NCBI RefSeq assembly: GCF_006716675.1
Contig: NZ_VFPM01000002.1
Location: 930,001 to 994,000 of the forward strand
Source: Humibacillus xanthopallidus
GTDB taxonomy: Bacteria > Actinomycetota > Actinomycetes > Actinomycetales > Dermatophilaceae
Reading direction: 5' to 3'
Length of the DNA stretch: 64,000 nucleotides
Shown here: positions 29,170-38,900 of the stretch, in pieces
How positions within the stretch are numbered: position 1 is the first letter of the stretch
Layout: every line of letters starts with the position of its first letter
Notes under the pieces: model-generated
What the model saw: only the letters and a program-made list of their open reading frames with translations
Database searches by the model: none
Told to the model about the DNA's origin: nothing
Translations under genes and position numbers: made by a program

Positions 29170-29434
29170 GACCCGGCCGCCTGAGCATCACCCCATCGTG
29201 ACCTGCACGTGACCCGCCTGTGACCCCCGCGGGAGGTCCGGACGGGCCCTGACCTGCGGTCGTGACGGTCATGTGCGTAGCACCCATACAAGCCCCCGAG
29301 CTGTGTGCGGCGGGACCGTCCACAGCCCGCCGAGCCCTCCTAGAGTGTGCCGAGTCGATCACCGGGGGACTCCCGGTGGACCGCCGGGTGACACCCACCC
29401 GACGACGCCGCAGATGCACGAGGAGGTGCCGGCC
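29170..29434 (+). promoter_or_regulatory. livG upstream control region
   Basis: There is no gene between ligA and livG (333 bases including the 14-bp repeats). GTGACC recurs at exactly 11-bp steps at 29198, 29209 and 29220. This resembles the phased GTnAC sites of OmpR-type regulators such as GlnR or MtrA. TAGAGT at 29341-29346 is a reasonable -10, giving a leader of about 80 bases. AGGAGG at 29421 is the ribosome binding site of the TTG start. Confidence 0.5.
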
Positions 29435-30190
29435 TTGACGGCTACCCCGCTGCTCGAGACCCGCTCCCTGACCAAGGAGTTCCGGGGTTTCCGGGCCGTC
29501 TCCGGCGTGGACCTCGCTGTCGAGCGCGGAACCATCCACGCCCTCGTCGGACCCAACGGAGCCGGCAAGACGACACTGTTCAACCTGCTCACCGGATTCC
29601 TCACCCCCACGTCGGGCACCGTCCACTTCGACGGGCACGACATCACCGGCAAGGCTCCCGAGCAGATCGCACCGCTCGGCATCGCGCGCTCCTTCCAGAT
29701 CACGAGCCTCTTCGAGGCCATGACGCTGCAGGAGCACCTCGAGCTGGCGCTCGCCAGCCCGACCGGCCTCGCCAACCAGTGGTGGCGCTCGGTGGCGAGG
29801 CTGAGCCGCTTCCGAAAGCGCTCGCTCGAACTGCTCGACCAGGTCGGCCTGGCCGACCGGGCCGGTGCTCCGGCCTCGTCCCTCGCCTACGGCCAGAAGC
29901 GAGCCCTGGAGCTCGCCATCGCCATGGCGCTCGACCCCAAGCTGCTGCTGCTCGACGAGCCGACGGCGGGGATGGGCCTCGAGGACGTCGACCGCACCAT
30001 CGGCCTCGTGAAGTCGCTGTCGGCCGGCCGGACCGTCGTCTTCGTCGACCACAACATGCACGTCGTGGGCTCCCTCGCCGACCGCGTCACCGTGCTGCAG
30101 TCGGGGCAGGTGCTCGCAGAGGGTCCCTACGACCAGGTCCGTGCCGACGAACGCGTCATCACGGCATACCTCGGAGCCGTCCATGAGTGA
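29435..30190 (+). CDS. livG: Branched-chain amino acid-type ABC transporter, ATPase LivG
   Basis: 251 residues. Walker A GPNGAGKTT near residue 41, Q-loop region near 90 (GIARSFQITSLFEAMT), degenerate signature LAYGQKRALELA near 150, Walker B LLLLDEPTAGM near 168 and switch His in VDHNMHVV. The TTG at 29435 was chosen because AGGAGG (29421-29426) lies eight bases before it; an in-frame ATG at 29414 and GTG at 29426 are worse placed. First gene of a livG-livF-binding protein-livH-livM operon importing hydrophobic amino acids or related compounds. Confidence 0.93.
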   Translation: MTATPLLETRSLTKEFRGFRAVSGVDLAVERGTIHALVGPNGAGKTTLFNLLTGFLTPTSGTVHFDGHDITGKAPEQIAPLGIARSFQITSLFEAMTLQEHLELALASPTGLANQWWRSVARLSRFRKRSLELLDQVGLADRAGAPASSLAYGQKRALELAIAMALDPKLLLLDEPTAGMGLEDVDRTIGLVKSLSAGRTVVFVDHNMHVVGSLADRVTVLQSGQVLAEGPYDQVRADERVITAYLGAVHE

Positions 30191-30230
30191 ACGCATGAGT
30201 GAACGCATGAGTGAGCGCATGGGTGAGCGA
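30183..30230 (+). repeat. 12-bp tandem repeat over the livF start codon, four copies
   Basis: ATGAGTGAACGC at 30183 and 30195, ATGAGTGAGCGC at 30207 and ATGGGTGAGCGA at 30219. Each copy carries an in-frame ATG. Confidence 0.95.
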
Positions 30231-30995
30231 ACGACGGAGCGGTCGTCCACTACGACCACGACCGCGGACGCGAACAGGGGCCCGGACGACGGGGTTCCCG
30301 CGCTGCTCTCGGTCACCGACCTCTCGGCGTGGTACGGCGAGGCCCGCGTGCTCACCGACGTCTCCGTCACGGTCGCCCCGGGCGAGGTGGCCACCCTCGT
30401 CGGGCGCAACGGTGCCGGCAAGACGACCCTGCTGCGCTCCGTCATGGGGCTGCACAAGCAGGTCAAGGGCACCGTCTCCCTGGACGGGAGCGACCTCGGG
30501 CGGCGCAGCCCCGACGCGCGGGCCCGGGCCGGCATCGGCTGGGTGCCCGACGACCGGGGCATCTACGCCAGCCTCTCCGTCGAGGAGAACCTCATGCTGC
30601 CGCCGGTCGTGCACGACTCGGCATGGTCGATGGAGAAGGTCTACGACCACTTCCCGGTGCTGGCGCAGCGCCGCGACTTCCCGGGCACGAAGCTGTCGGG
30701 TGGCGAGCAGCAGATGCTCGCCATGGCCCGCGTGCTCCGGATGGGGTCGCGCCTGCTGCTCCTCGACGAGCCGAGCGAGGGCCTCGCCCCGGTCATCGTC
30801 CAGCGCATCGGCGAGATCATCCGCGAGATCAAGGCCCAGGGCGTGGGCGTGCTCCTCGTCGAGCAGAACGTCGCGTTCGCGCGGTCGGTCGCCGACCGCC
30901 ACTACCTGCTCGCGCAGGGCAAGGTCGTGGAGCACCTGTCCAACGACGCCCTCGCGGCCCGCGAGAGCGAGCTGCTCACCCACCTCGGGATGTAA
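30183..30995 (+). CDS. livF: Branched-chain amino acid-type ABC transporter, ATPase LivF
   Basis: 270 residues from the first of four repeated start codons. Walker A VGRNGAGKTTLLRS near residue 74, signature KLSGGEQQMLAMARVL near 170, Walker B LLLLDEPSEGLAP near 190 and LLVEQNVAFA. The N-terminus is a 12-bp tandem repeat giving MSER-MSER-MSER-MGER, so starts at 30183, 30195, 30207 and 30219 are all in frame. GGAG at 30173 is six bases before the first, which also overlaps the livG stop by 8 bases. The N-terminal 35 residues are low complexity and not part of the fold. Confidence 0.92.
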   Translation: MSERMSERMSERMGERTTERSSTTTTTADANRGPDDGVPALLSVTDLSAWYGEARVLTDVSVTVAPGEVATLVGRNGAGKTTLLRSVMGLHKQVKGTVSLDGSDLGRRSPDARARAGIGWVPDDRGIYASLSVEENLMLPPVVHDSAWSMEKVYDHFPVLAQRRDFPGTKLSGGEQQMLAMARVLRMGSRLLLLDEPSEGLAPVIVQRIGEIIREIKAQGVGVLLVEQNVAFARSVADRHYLLAQGKVVEHLSNDALAARESELLTHLGM

Positions 30996-31126
30996 GCCGC
31001 GGCCCGCGGCCCACCGGGCGGGATCGGCACCACGGCACGTCACCGCGCCACACGTCTCATCCGCCCCTGTCCTCCACCCACCCACCCGCCCACCTCCACC
31101 ACCCGAACCCACCCCCAGGAGGGGAC

Positions 31127-32377
31127 ATGCGCAGCAGAAACACCACCGCCGTCTCGGCCATCGCGATCGCCGCAACCGCCTCGCTCGCCCTGTCCGCGTG
31201 CGGCGGCGCGGGCGGTCCGCAGGCGGCGGCAGCCGGCGGGCTGAGCGACGACAAGGTCGTCATCGGCCTGCTCAACGACCAGTCCGGTGTCTACAAGGAC
31301 CTGTCCGGACCGAACTCCAAGGTCGCGATCCAGATGGCGATCGACGACTACAAGGCGAAGTACGCCGACAAGGCCGTCGCCAAGGACATCGAGATCGTGA
31401 CGGCCGACCACCAGAACAAGGCCGACATCGCCAACTCCAAGGCGCAGGAGATGTATGACCGGCAGAAGGCCGACATCATCCTCGACGTCCCGAACTCCGC
31501 CGCCGCGCTCGCCGTCGCCACCCAGGCGAAGAACAAGAAGAAGCTCTACATCAACATCGGCGCGGGCACGACGGCGCTGACCGGTGCCAGCTGCAACAAG
31601 TACACCTTCCACTGGGCCTACAACACCGCCGTCCTCGCTCGCGGCACCGCCGGCACGATCACCCAGGAGGGCGGCAAGAGCTGGAACATCGTCTACCCCG
31701 ACTACGCCTTCGGCCAGGACATGAACAAGTCGTTCAGCGCCGAGGTCACGAAGAACGGCGGCACCGTCGGCCAGTCGATCGCCTCGCCCTTCCCGAGCGA
31801 CAACTTCGCCACCTTCATCACCAAGGCCGGCGAGGGCAACCCGAAGGTCATCGGCTCGATGCACGCCGGCGGCGACCTCATCAACTTCGTCAAGCAGTTC
31901 AACCAGAGCTCGCTCAAGGGCAAGGTCCAGCTCGCCGTCGGCCTGATGTTCATCACCGACATCCACTCGCTCGGCGTCGACCAGTTCGCCGGCACGCAGT
32001 TCACCGACGCGTGGTACTGGAACTTCGACGCCGAGAACAAGAAGTGGGCAGACCGCTTCACCGAGAAGACGAACACCCGTCCTTCCTTCGCCCACGCCGC
32101 CAACTACTCGGCCGCGATGAACTACCTCGAGGCCGTCCAGGAGGCCGGCACCGACAACGCCGACACCATCGTCGGCAAGCTCGAGGGCAAGAAGATCAAC
32201 GACGTCTTCCTGCGCAACGGTGAGATCCGCAAGGCCGACCACGCCGTCACGCACGACGTCTACCTCGCCAAGGTCAAGAGCTCCGCCCCGGAGGAGTGGG
32301 ACTACGAGGACATCGAGAAGACCATCCCGGCGGCTGAGGCCTACGGCGAGGCCAACCCCGCCTGCACGATGGGCTGA
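31127..32377 (+). CDS. ABC transporter substrate-binding lipoprotein (HAAT family)
   Basis: 416 residues, exported and lipid-anchored. Signal peptide with lipobox SLALSAC near residue 25, then a Leu/Ile/Val-binding-protein fold beginning KVVIGLLNDQSGVYKDLSGPNSKVA. Periplasmic-binding type I lobes continue through WNIVYPDYAFGQDM to FAHAANYSAAMNYLEAV. The ligand is unknown: the family binds branched-chain amino acids, amides, urea or aromatic acids. A strong AGGAGGGG lies two bases before the ATG. A 16-base-arm hairpin follows and could limit expression of the permease genes relative to this one. Confidence 0.9.
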   Translation: MRSRNTTAVSAIAIAATASLALSACGGAGGPQAAAAGGLSDDKVVIGLLNDQSGVYKDLSGPNSKVAIQMAIDDYKAKYADKAVAKDIEIVTADHQNKADIANSKAQEMYDRQKADIILDVPNSAAALAVATQAKNKKKLYINIGAGTTALTGASCNKYTFHWAYNTAVLARGTAGTITQEGGKSWNIVYPDYAFGQDMNKSFSAEVTKNGGTVGQSIASPFPSDNFATFITKAGEGNPKVIGSMHAGGDLINFVKQFNQSSLKGKVQLAVGLMFITDIHSLGVDQFAGTQFTDAWYWNFDAENKKWADRFTEKTNTRPSFAHAANYSAAMNYLEAVQEAGTDNADTIVGKLEGKKINDVFLRNGEIRKADHAVTHDVYLAKVKSSAPEEWDYEDIEKTIPAAEAYGEANPACTMG

Positions 32378-32385
32378 CCCGCCAG

Positions 32386-32437
32386 GCCGTATGCCGTCCG
32401 GTCGTGTGCCACGCGGCCGCGCCGGACGGCATACGGC
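32386..32437 (+). terminator. Hairpin between binding protein and livH
   Basis: Perfect 16-base arms (32386-32401 and 32422-32437), 20-base loop. Each arm contains the 13-mer GTATGCCGTCCGG or its complement. Likely mRNA-stabilising or an attenuating terminator inside the operon. Confidence 0.7.
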
Positions 32438-32496
32438 ACAGGGCGCCTGCCGGTCAGGCGCCGCACCAGCCGATCGACCGCGAACGAGCGAGAGAC

Positions 32497-33366
32497 ATGA
32501 GCGAATTCATCCAGTACACCCTCCAGGGGCTCGCCGCCGGCGGCTTCTACGCCCTGTCCGCACTCGGCCTCGCCGTCATCTTCGGCGTCCTCGGGGTCGT
32601 CAACTTCTCCCACGGAGCCTGCTACATGCTCGGCGCCGTCATCGCGGCCGTCCTCCTGGCGGAGCTGAGCCTCGGCTTCTGGGTGGCGCTGGTCGTGGTG
32701 CCGGTCATCATGTTCGGCTTCGGAGTGCTCATGGAGCGCCTCCTCGTGCAGTGGCTGCTCGCCCTCGACCCGCTCTACAACTTCCTGCTGACCTTCGGCC
32801 TCACCCTCATCCTCGTCGAGGCCGTGAAGCTGCGGTACGGCGTGTCGGGGCTGCCGTACGAGATCCCCGCGGGCCTGGGTGGTCAGGTCACCGTCGGCAG
32901 CGTCAACCTCTCGGTCTACGCGATCTTCGCCTGCGTCTTCTCCGTCGTCTTGTGCCTCGCCGTCGGCCTGCTCATGACGAGGACGCGCATCGGCATGATC
33001 GTGCGTGCCGCGACCGAGGACCCCGGCCGCACCCGGGCCCTCGGCATCAACGTCGGCCGGTGGGTCACCCCGGTCTTCGGCTTCGGGATCGCGCTCGCCG
33101 GCCTCGCCGGAGTGCTCGCCGCTCCGACCCGGGCGATCACGGCCGAGATGGGGAGCAACTTCATCATCATCCTGTTCGCCGTCGTCGTCATCGGCGGCCT
33201 CGGCTCCATCCTCGGCGCGGTCGTCGCCGGCTTCCTCGTCGGCCTCGTCGAGGCCTACGGCGTCGCCTACGCGCCGGCCTATGCCCAGATCGTCATCTTC
33301 GTGCTCATGGCGGCCGTGATCCTCGTCCGGCCCTCCGGACTCTTCGGAAGGGAGGAGGTCGCGTGA
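32497..33366 (+). CDS. livH: Branched-chain amino acid-type ABC permease LivH
   Basis: 289 residues with about eight hydrophobic membrane segments. Contains GLAAGGFYALSALGLAVIFGVLGVVNFSHG near residues 10-40 and the coupling-helix EAA-like region RAATEDPGRTRALGINVGR near 165-185, both LivH hallmarks. The ATG is weakly supported by an upstream purine stretch (GAGAG). The last 4 bases overlap the livM start. Confidence 0.93.
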   Translation: MSEFIQYTLQGLAAGGFYALSALGLAVIFGVLGVVNFSHGACYMLGAVIAAVLLAELSLGFWVALVVVPVIMFGFGVLMERLLVQWLLALDPLYNFLLTFGLTLILVEAVKLRYGVSGLPYEIPAGLGGQVTVGSVNLSVYAIFACVFSVVLCLAVGLLMTRTRIGMIVRAATEDPGRTRALGINVGRWVTPVFGFGIALAGLAGVLAAPTRAITAEMGSNFIIILFAVVVIGGLGSILGAVVAGFLVGLVEAYGVAYAPAYAQIVIFVLMAAVILVRPSGLFGREEVA

Positions 33367-34382
33367 GCGAGCAGATGACCGCCAAGGTCGACGTCGACCT
33401 GGCTCAGCCCTCGATCCTGTCGCGGCGCAGCCCGTGGCGGTACCTCATGCTGCTGGCCGGCCTCGCCGTGCTCGTGATGCTGCCGTACTGGATCTACCCG
33501 CCCGTCGCGATGGACATCCTGTGCTGGGGGCTCTTCGCGATCAGCGTCGACCTGCTGCTCGGCTTCACGGGGCTGCTGAGCTTCGGACACGCCGCCTTCT
33601 GGGGTGGCTCGGCCTACTGCACCGGCCTCATCGCCATCACCTGGGGCGTGCCGTTCCCCGTCGCGGTGATCGGCGGCTCGGTCTTCGCGATGCTCATCGC
33701 CTGGCCGATCGGCTGGCTGTCGGTACGCCGGACCGGCATCTACTTCGCCATGGTCACCCTCGCGTTCGCCCAGATGATCTACTTCATCGCCAACCAGCTG
33801 CGCGACCTCACCGGCGGTGAGAACGGCCTGCAGGGCATCCCGCGCACCTTCTTCGGCATCGACGCGGTCGAGAACGACTCCTTCTACTTCTACTACGCCG
33901 GCGCGGTGCTCATCGTCATCGGCATCGCGATCGCGTGGCAGGTCGTCAACTCGCCGTTCGGGCGGGTGCTCACCGCGGTGCGTGACAACCCGGCGCGCGC
34001 ACGTGCCCTGGGCTACGACGTCGAGGTCTTCAAGATCAAGGCCTTCGTCATCTCCGCCGGGCTCGCCGGGCTCGCCGGCGGCGTCTTCGCGATCAGCCAC
34101 GGCTTCGCGTCGTTGCAGGAGCTCGCCTGGACGACCTCGGGCAAGGTCGTGCTCATCACGGTCCTCGGCGGCATCGGCACCCTCTGGGGCGGCCTCGTCG
34201 GAGCCGGCGTCGTCGTCACGCTCGAGGACTACCTGTCGAGCTCCGGCTTCGAGGGCATCGGCCTCATCACGGGTGGCATCTTCGTCGTCATCGTGCTGCT
34301 CTTCCGCCACGGCATCTGGGGCACGGCCCGCAATGCCCTGCGCCGCTTCGTCCTCGACCGACGGCGCGCGACCCGCGACTGA
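33363..34382 (+). CDS. livM: Branched-chain amino acid-type ABC permease LivM
   Basis: 339 residues with nine to ten membrane segments. LLLGFTGLLSFGHAAFWGG near residues 58-78 and the cytoplasmic TAVRDNPARARALGYDVEVFKIKAF near 205-230 identify LivM. The GTG start overlaps the livH stop (GTGA) and is preceded by GGGAGGAGG. It pairs with LivH to form the channel. The C-terminus is basic (RRFVLDRRRATRD). Confidence 0.94.
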   Translation: MSEQMTAKVDVDLAQPSILSRRSPWRYLMLLAGLAVLVMLPYWIYPPVAMDILCWGLFAISVDLLLGFTGLLSFGHAAFWGGSAYCTGLIAITWGVPFPVAVIGGSVFAMLIAWPIGWLSVRRTGIYFAMVTLAFAQMIYFIANQLRDLTGGENGLQGIPRTFFGIDAVENDSFYFYYAGAVLIVIGIAIAWQVVNSPFGRVLTAVRDNPARARALGYDVEVFKIKAFVISAGLAGLAGGVFAISHGFASLQELAWTTSGKVVLITVLGGIGTLWGGLVGAGVVVTLEDYLSSSGFEGIGLITGGIFVVIVLLFRHGIWGTARNALRRFVLDRRRATRD

Positions 34383-34541
34383 CGCCGGCCGCCTGAGCCC
34401 TCGCGCCGACGGGTGCGGACGGGTGTCATCGCTCCCGTCGTCGAGGCCGTCGACGTCGCCCGTCCTGACCCGGCGCGCTCGCGGCTGAGCGTGCGGGACG
34501 GGTGGTCCGGGCCTGCTGGGCTGCCCCATAGACTGACCGGC
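34383..34541 (+). promoter_or_regulatory. gatC promoter region
   Basis: 159 bases without a gene. TAGACT at 34529-34534 lies seven bases before the gatC ATG with no ribosome binding site between, so the gatC mRNA is probably leaderless. Confidence 0.55.
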
Positions 34542-34838
34542 ATGTCCTCCCTGTCCCGCGACGACGTAGCCCATCTGGCCGGCCTCGCCCGCATCGAGCT
34601 CTCCGACGCGGAGCTCGACCGCATGGTGGGTGAGCTCGGGGTCATCCTCGAGTCCGTGGCCAAGGTCCAGCAGGCCCCCACCGAGGGCGTGGCCCCGATG
34701 TCGCACCCGATGCCGCTGACCAACGTGACCCGACCCGATGTCGTGCGCCCCAGCCTCGGCGCCGCGGCCGTCCTCGCGGGCGCCCCCGAGGCCGAGCAGC
34801 AGCGCTTCTCGGTGCCGCGCATCCTCGACGAGGACTGA
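34542..34838 (+). CDS. gatC: Asp/Glu-tRNA amidotransferase subunit GatC
   Basis: 98 residues, usual length. [22 protein letters not shown] at residues 4-25 and the C-terminal [13 protein letters not shown] are diagnostic. Small subunit that holds GatA and GatB together in the amidotransferase forming Gln-tRNA(Gln) and/or Asn-tRNA(Asn). Separated from gatA by a 10-base-arm hairpin containing the recurrent GTATGCCG motif. Confidence 0.95.
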   Translation: MSSLSRDDVAHLAGLARIELSDAELDRMVGELGVILESVAKVQQAPTEGVAPMSHPMPLTNVTRPDVVRPSLGAAAVLAGAPEAEQQRFSVPRILDED

Positions 34839-34854
34839 GCCTCCGCCGACGCCC

Positions 34855-34889
34855 GCGTATGCCGCTGGGCCCAGCCTCCCGGCATACGC
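34855..34889 (+). terminator. Hairpin between gatC and gatA
   Basis: Perfect arms GCGTATGCCG (34855-34864) and CGGCATACGC (34880-34889). Its first 15 motif bases, GTATGCCGCTGGGCC, recur exactly in the hairpin at 58627. Confidence 0.55.
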
Positions 34890-34950
34890 CCTCGCCCGTG
34901 ACGGGCACTTCCGAAACCTCCTGTCGCAGCTACGAATCGAAGGCAATGAC

Positions 34951-36489
34951 GTGACCGACCTGCCAACCGACCTGACGAGGGCCACTGCCGCCGACCTGGC
35001 GGGCGCCCTCGCGAGCAAGACGATCAGCTCCGTCGAGGTGACGCAGGCGTACCTCGACCGGATCGCCGCCGTGGACGGGCAGGTGCACTCCTACCTCCAT
35101 GTCGACACCGACGGCGCGCTCGCGCAGGCCCGCGCGGTCGACGAGCGTCGCGCGGCCGGCGAGAGCCTCGGCGCGCTGGCGGGCGTGCCGATCGCCGTCA
35201 AGGACGTCATGACGACGAAGGGACTGCCGACGACGTGCGGCAGCAAGATCCTCGAGGGCTGGATCCCGCCCTACGACGCGACGGTCGTGACCAAGCTGCG
35301 CGAGGCCGGCCTGCCGATCCTCGGCAAGACGAACATGGACGAGTTCGCGATGGGCAGCTCGACCGAGCACTCCGCGTACGGCCCGTCGCGCAACCCGTGG
35401 GACCTGGACCGCATCCCCGGCGGCTCCGGCGGCGGCTCGAGCTCGGTGCTCGCGTCGTTCCAGGCTCCGCTCGCGACGGGCACCGACACCGGCGGGTCGA
35501 TCCGCCAGCCGGCGGCCGTCACGGCGACCGTCGGCACGAAGCCGACCTACGGCGGGGTCTCGCGCTACGGGCTCGTGGCGCTGGCGAGCTCGCTCGACCA
35601 GGCCGGCCCCTGTGGCCGCACGGTGCTCGACACCGCCCTGCTGCACGCGGTCATGGGCGGCCACGACCCGATGGACTCGACCTCGATCGACGCTCCGGTG
35701 CCGCCGGTCGTCGAGGCGGCCCGTGCCGCTGACGTGCGCGGCATGCGGATCGGTGTCGTCAAGGAGCTCGGTGGCGAGGGCTACCAGCCGGGCGTGCGCG
35801 CCCGCTTCGACGAGTCGGTCGCGCTGCTCGAGGAGCTCGGCGCCGAGGTCGTCGAGGTGAGCTGCCCGAACTTCGACTATGCGCTCGCCGCGTACTACCT
35901 CATCCTCCCGAGCGAGGCGTCGAGCAACCTCGCGAAGTTCGACGCGATGCGCTACGGCCTGCGCGTGCTGCCCGAGGGCGTCGACGACCCGAGTGCCGAG
36001 CAGGTGATGGCGGCAACCCGCGATGCCGGCTTCGGCCCCGAGGTCAAGCGCCGCATCATCCTCGGCACGTATGCGCTGAGCTCCGGCTACTACGACGCGT
36101 ACTACGGCTCGGCGCAGAAGGTGCGCGCGCTCATCGCGCAGGACTTCGCCGCGGCATACGGACGCGTCGACGTGCTCGTCAGCCCGACGGCGCCGACGAC
36201 GGCGTTCAAACTCGGCGACAAGCTCGAGGACCCGATGGCGATGTATCTCAACGACATCGCAACCATCCCGGCCAACCTCGCCGGCGTGCCCGGCATGTCG
36301 ATCCCCTCGGGTCTCGCGGACGAGGACGGGCTGCCCGCGGGCATCCAGATCCTCGCTCCGGCGACGAAGGACGAGCGCCTCTACTCCGTGGGCGCCGCCC
36401 TCGAGGCCGCGCTCGTCGACCGCTGGGGCGGTCCGATCCTCGACCGCGCGCCCGAGCTGGGCGGCGCTGCTGCTGCGAAGGGAGCCTGA
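34951..36489 (+). CDS. gatA: Asp/Glu-tRNA amidotransferase subunit GatA
   Basis: 512 residues, amidase that releases ammonia from glutamine. The Ser-cisSer-Lys triad is visible as [14 protein letters not shown] (Lys near residue 84), [15 protein letters not shown] near 157 and [14 protein letters not shown] (nucleophile Ser near 183). Start at GTG 34951 with AAGG seven bases upstream. gatB follows after one base, so GatA and GatB are made together. Confidence 0.97.
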   Translation: MTDLPTDLTRATAADLAGALASKTISSVEVTQAYLDRIAAVDGQVHSYLHVDTDGALAQARAVDERRAAGESLGALAGVPIAVKDVMTTKGLPTTCGSKILEGWIPPYDATVVTKLREAGLPILGKTNMDEFAMGSSTEHSAYGPSRNPWDLDRIPGGSGGGSSSVLASFQAPLATGTDTGGSIRQPAAVTATVGTKPTYGGVSRYGLVALASSLDQAGPCGRTVLDTALLHAVMGGHDPMDSTSIDAPVPPVVEAARAADVRGMRIGVVKELGGEGYQPGVRARFDESVALLEELGAEVVEVSCPNFDYALAAYYLILPSEASSNLAKFDAMRYGLRVLPEGVDDPSAEQVMAATRDAGFGPEVKRRIILGTYALSSGYYDAYYGSAQKVRALIAQDFAAAYGRVDVLVSPTAPTTAFKLGDKLEDPMAMYLNDIATIPANLAGVPGMSIPSGLADEDGLPAGIQILAPATKDERLYSVGAALEAALVDRWGGPILDRAPELGGAAAAKGA

Positions 36490-36490
36490 C

Positions 36491-38038
36491 ATGAGCACGG
36501 CCACTGCCGACGCCGTCATGGACTACGACGAGGCCATGGGCAAGTTCGACCCCGTCATGGGTCTCGAGGTCCACGTCGAGCTGCACACCGCGACGAAGAT
36601 GTTCTGCGGCTGCCCGACCGAGTTCGGCGCCGAGCCCAACTCGCAGGTCTGCCCGGTCTGCCTCGGTCTGCCCGGCGCCCTGCCGGTCGTCAACGAGAAG
36701 GCCGTCGAGTCGGCCATCCGGATCGGCCTGGCACTCAACTGCGAGATCGCGCAGTGGTGCCGCTTCGCCCGGAAGAACTACTTCTACCCGGACATGCCGA
36801 AGAACTTCCAGACGTCGCAGTACGACGAGCCGATCGCCTACGAGGGCTACCTCGACGTCGAGCTCGAGGACGGCAGCACCTACCGCGTCGAGATCGAGCG
36901 CGCGCACATGGAGGAGGACACCGGCAAGTCGCTGCACATCGGCGGCGCGACCGGCCGCATCCACGGCGCCGACCACTCGCTCGTCGACTACAACCGCGCC
37001 GGCATCCCGCTCATCGAGATCGTCACCAAGCCCATGGTGGGCGCGGGGGAGCGGGCGCCCGAGGTCGCCAAGGCCTACGTCTCGGCGCTGCGCGACCTGC
37101 TCCGCGCCCTCGACGTCAGCGACGTCAAGATGGAGCAGGGCTCGATGCGCTGCGACGCCAACGTGTCGCTGCGTCCGCGCGTGGGCGAGCCGACGAGCGC
37201 CGAGCAGCTCGCCGTGCCGCTCGGCACCCGCACCGAGACGAAGAACGTCAACTCGCTGCGCTCGGTCGAGCGAGCGGTGCGCTACGAGATCTCGCGGCAC
37301 GCGGCGATCCTCGACGGCGGCGGCTCGATCCTGCAGGAGACGCGTCACTGGCACGAGGACACCGGCATCACGACGTCGGGCCGCGTCAAGTCCGACGCCG
37401 AGGACTACCGCTACTTCCCGGAGCCCGACCTCGTGCCCGTCGCGCCGACGCGCGAGACGGTCGAGGCGCTGCGCGCGACGCTGCCGGAGCCTCCCGGCCT
37501 GCGCCGTAAGCGGCTCCAGTCCGACTGGGGCTACAGCGATCTCGAGATGCGCGACGTCGTCAACGCCGGAGCGGTCGAGCTCATCGAGGAGACTGTCGCC
37601 GCCGGCGCGAGCGCTGCTGCCGCGAAGAAGTGGTGGCTCGGTGAGCCGTCACGGCGCGCGAACGCCGAGGGCCAGGACATCGTGACGTATGCCGCCGGGC
37701 TCGGCCTCACGCCCGCGCACATCGCCGAGCTCGACGGGCTCGTCGTCTCGGGCCGCCTCAACGACTCGATGGCGCGGCAGGTGCTCGACGGCGTCCTCGC
37801 CGGCGAGGGCACGCCCACTGCTGTGGCGGACGCCCGCGGGCTCGAGCTCGTCCAGGACGACGGTGCGCTCGAAGCCGCCGTCGACAAGGTCATCGCGGCC
37901 AACCCCGACGTCGCGGCCAAGATCCGCGACGGCAAGGTCGCGGCGGCGGGCGCCCTCATCGGCCAGGTGATGAAGGAGATGAAGGGTCAGGCCGACGCGG
38001 GCAAGGCCCGTGAGCTCATCCTCGCCAAGCTCCAGTAA
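36491..38038 (+). CDS. gatB: Asp/Glu-tRNA amidotransferase subunit GatB
   Basis: 515 residues. Opens with [19 protein letters not shown], and the zinc-like cysteines FCGCP...CPVCLGLPG lie near residues 38-60. [19 protein letters not shown] follows near 95, and the C-terminal tail domain (about 365-512) ends in [20 protein letters not shown]. Phosphorylates and amidates the mischarged tRNA using ammonia from GatA. Its presence suggests the organism lacks at least one of GlnRS and AsnRS. Confidence 0.97.
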   Translation: MSTATADAVMDYDEAMGKFDPVMGLEVHVELHTATKMFCGCPTEFGAEPNSQVCPVCLGLPGALPVVNEKAVESAIRIGLALNCEIAQWCRFARKNYFYPDMPKNFQTSQYDEPIAYEGYLDVELEDGSTYRVEIERAHMEEDTGKSLHIGGATGRIHGADHSLVDYNRAGIPLIEIVTKPMVGAGERAPEVAKAYVSALRDLLRALDVSDVKMEQGSMRCDANVSLRPRVGEPTSAEQLAVPLGTRTETKNVNSLRSVERAVRYEISRHAAILDGGGSILQETRHWHEDTGITTSGRVKSDAEDYRYFPEPDLVPVAPTRETVEALRATLPEPPGLRRKRLQSDWGYSDLEMRDVVNAGAVELIEETVAAGASAAAAKKWWLGEPSRRANAEGQDIVTYAAGLGLTPAHIAELDGLVVSGRLNDSMARQVLDGVLAGEGTPTAVADARGLELVQDDGALEAAVDKVIAANPDVAAKIRDGKVAAAGALIGQVMKEMKGQADAGKARELILAKLQ

Positions 38039-38111
38039 CCGCCCGGCGCTCGGCCCGGCGGCATCCGCGCCGAGCGAGTCGAGCGGCCACGGCCGGTCGC
38101 GCTGAGTGCGA

Positions 38112-38153
38112 CCCCGACGAAGTGCTCTTTCGCCCCGACGAAGTGCTCTTTCG
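38112..38153. repeat. 21-bp perfect tandem duplication
   Basis: The same 21 bases, starting CCCCGACGAAGTGC and ending CTCTTTCG, occur at 38112-38132 and 38133-38153. They lie in the gap between the convergent gatB and DUF937 genes, which otherwise shows nothing recognisable. Confidence 0.9.
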
Positions 38154-38207
38154 ATCGGGTGTGGGGCCGGTTTTGGGGGTGGGCGCGGTGCTGGCGGGGC
38201 GGCGAGG

Positions 38208-38900
38208 TCAGCGCTTGCCGCCGCCGAGCAGGCCACCGAGGATGCCGCCGAGGATGTCGCCGGCGCCGCCGCCCGAGCCGGAGGCACCGCCGCCGGAGGC
38301 GCCGCCGAGCACCTGCCCGAGGATGTCCTCCAGCGGGTTGGACCCGCTCGAGGCGGGGGCGTCTCCGCCGGGGGACTGCACCGGGCCGCTGCCCGCGCCC
38401 TGGCCGCCCGGGAAGAGCGGGCCACTGTCGGGTGCCGAGGTCGTCGCCTCGTCCGCACCCGACCCCCCGCCGAGGATGCTGCCCAGCCCTCCGCCCTGGC
38501 TCAGCTTGTTGGCCAGCCACGACATGACGATGGGGGCGAGGATCGGCAGCAGCTTCTGCACGAGCGATCCGCCCGAGCCGGACCCGCCGACACCGGCGCC
38601 GACGCCTCCCAGCCGGCTCATCACCTGGTCGGTGTTGTCGCCGAAGATGTTGCCGACGATCTTCTGGCCGTCCTGCTCGTCGACGTCGGCGAGGCTGCTC
38701 ACCGTCGCGCCCTGGTGGTCGGACAGTGCCGATGCGAGCGACTGGGCTCCCGCCGGGTCGTGAGCGTTGGCCTGCAGGCCACCGAGGAGGGCCGGCAGGG
38801 CCGTCTGCACGGCCTGCTCGACCTCGCTCTCGTCCACACCCCACTGCTCCGCCAGCTGCTGCGTCGGCACCTGGCCGAGGATCTCGTCGTACGAACCCAT
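38208..38900 (-). CDS. DUF937 domain-containing protein
   Basis: 230 residues. The N-terminal 110 residues (YDEILGQVPTQQLAEQWGVDESEVEQAVQTALPALLGGL) match the DUF937 helical repeat. The remainder is low-complexity Gly/Ser/Pro interrupted by amphipathic segments LLPILAPIVMSWLANKLSQ near 120 and GDILGGILGGLLGGGKR at the end. GAGGAGG lies eight bases upstream of the ATG. No signal peptide. Function unknown in the family. Confidence 0.85.
   Translation of the reverse strand: MGSYDEILGQVPTQQLAEQWGVDESEVEQAVQTALPALLGGLQANAHDPAGAQSLASALSDHQGATVSSLADVDEQDGQKIVGNIFGDNTDQVMSRLGGVGAGVGGSGSGGSLVQKLLPILAPIVMSWLANKLSQGGGLGSILGGGSGADEATTSAPDSGPLFPGGQGAGSGPVQSPGGDAPASSGSNPLEDILGQVLGGASGGGASGSGGGAGDILGGILGGLLGGGKR

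Noticed and set aside
30183..30230. Sequence error or frameshift at livF start
   Set aside because: The 12-bp copies are in frame and differ at the wobble of Glu/Arg codons, so this is a real in-frame repeat.
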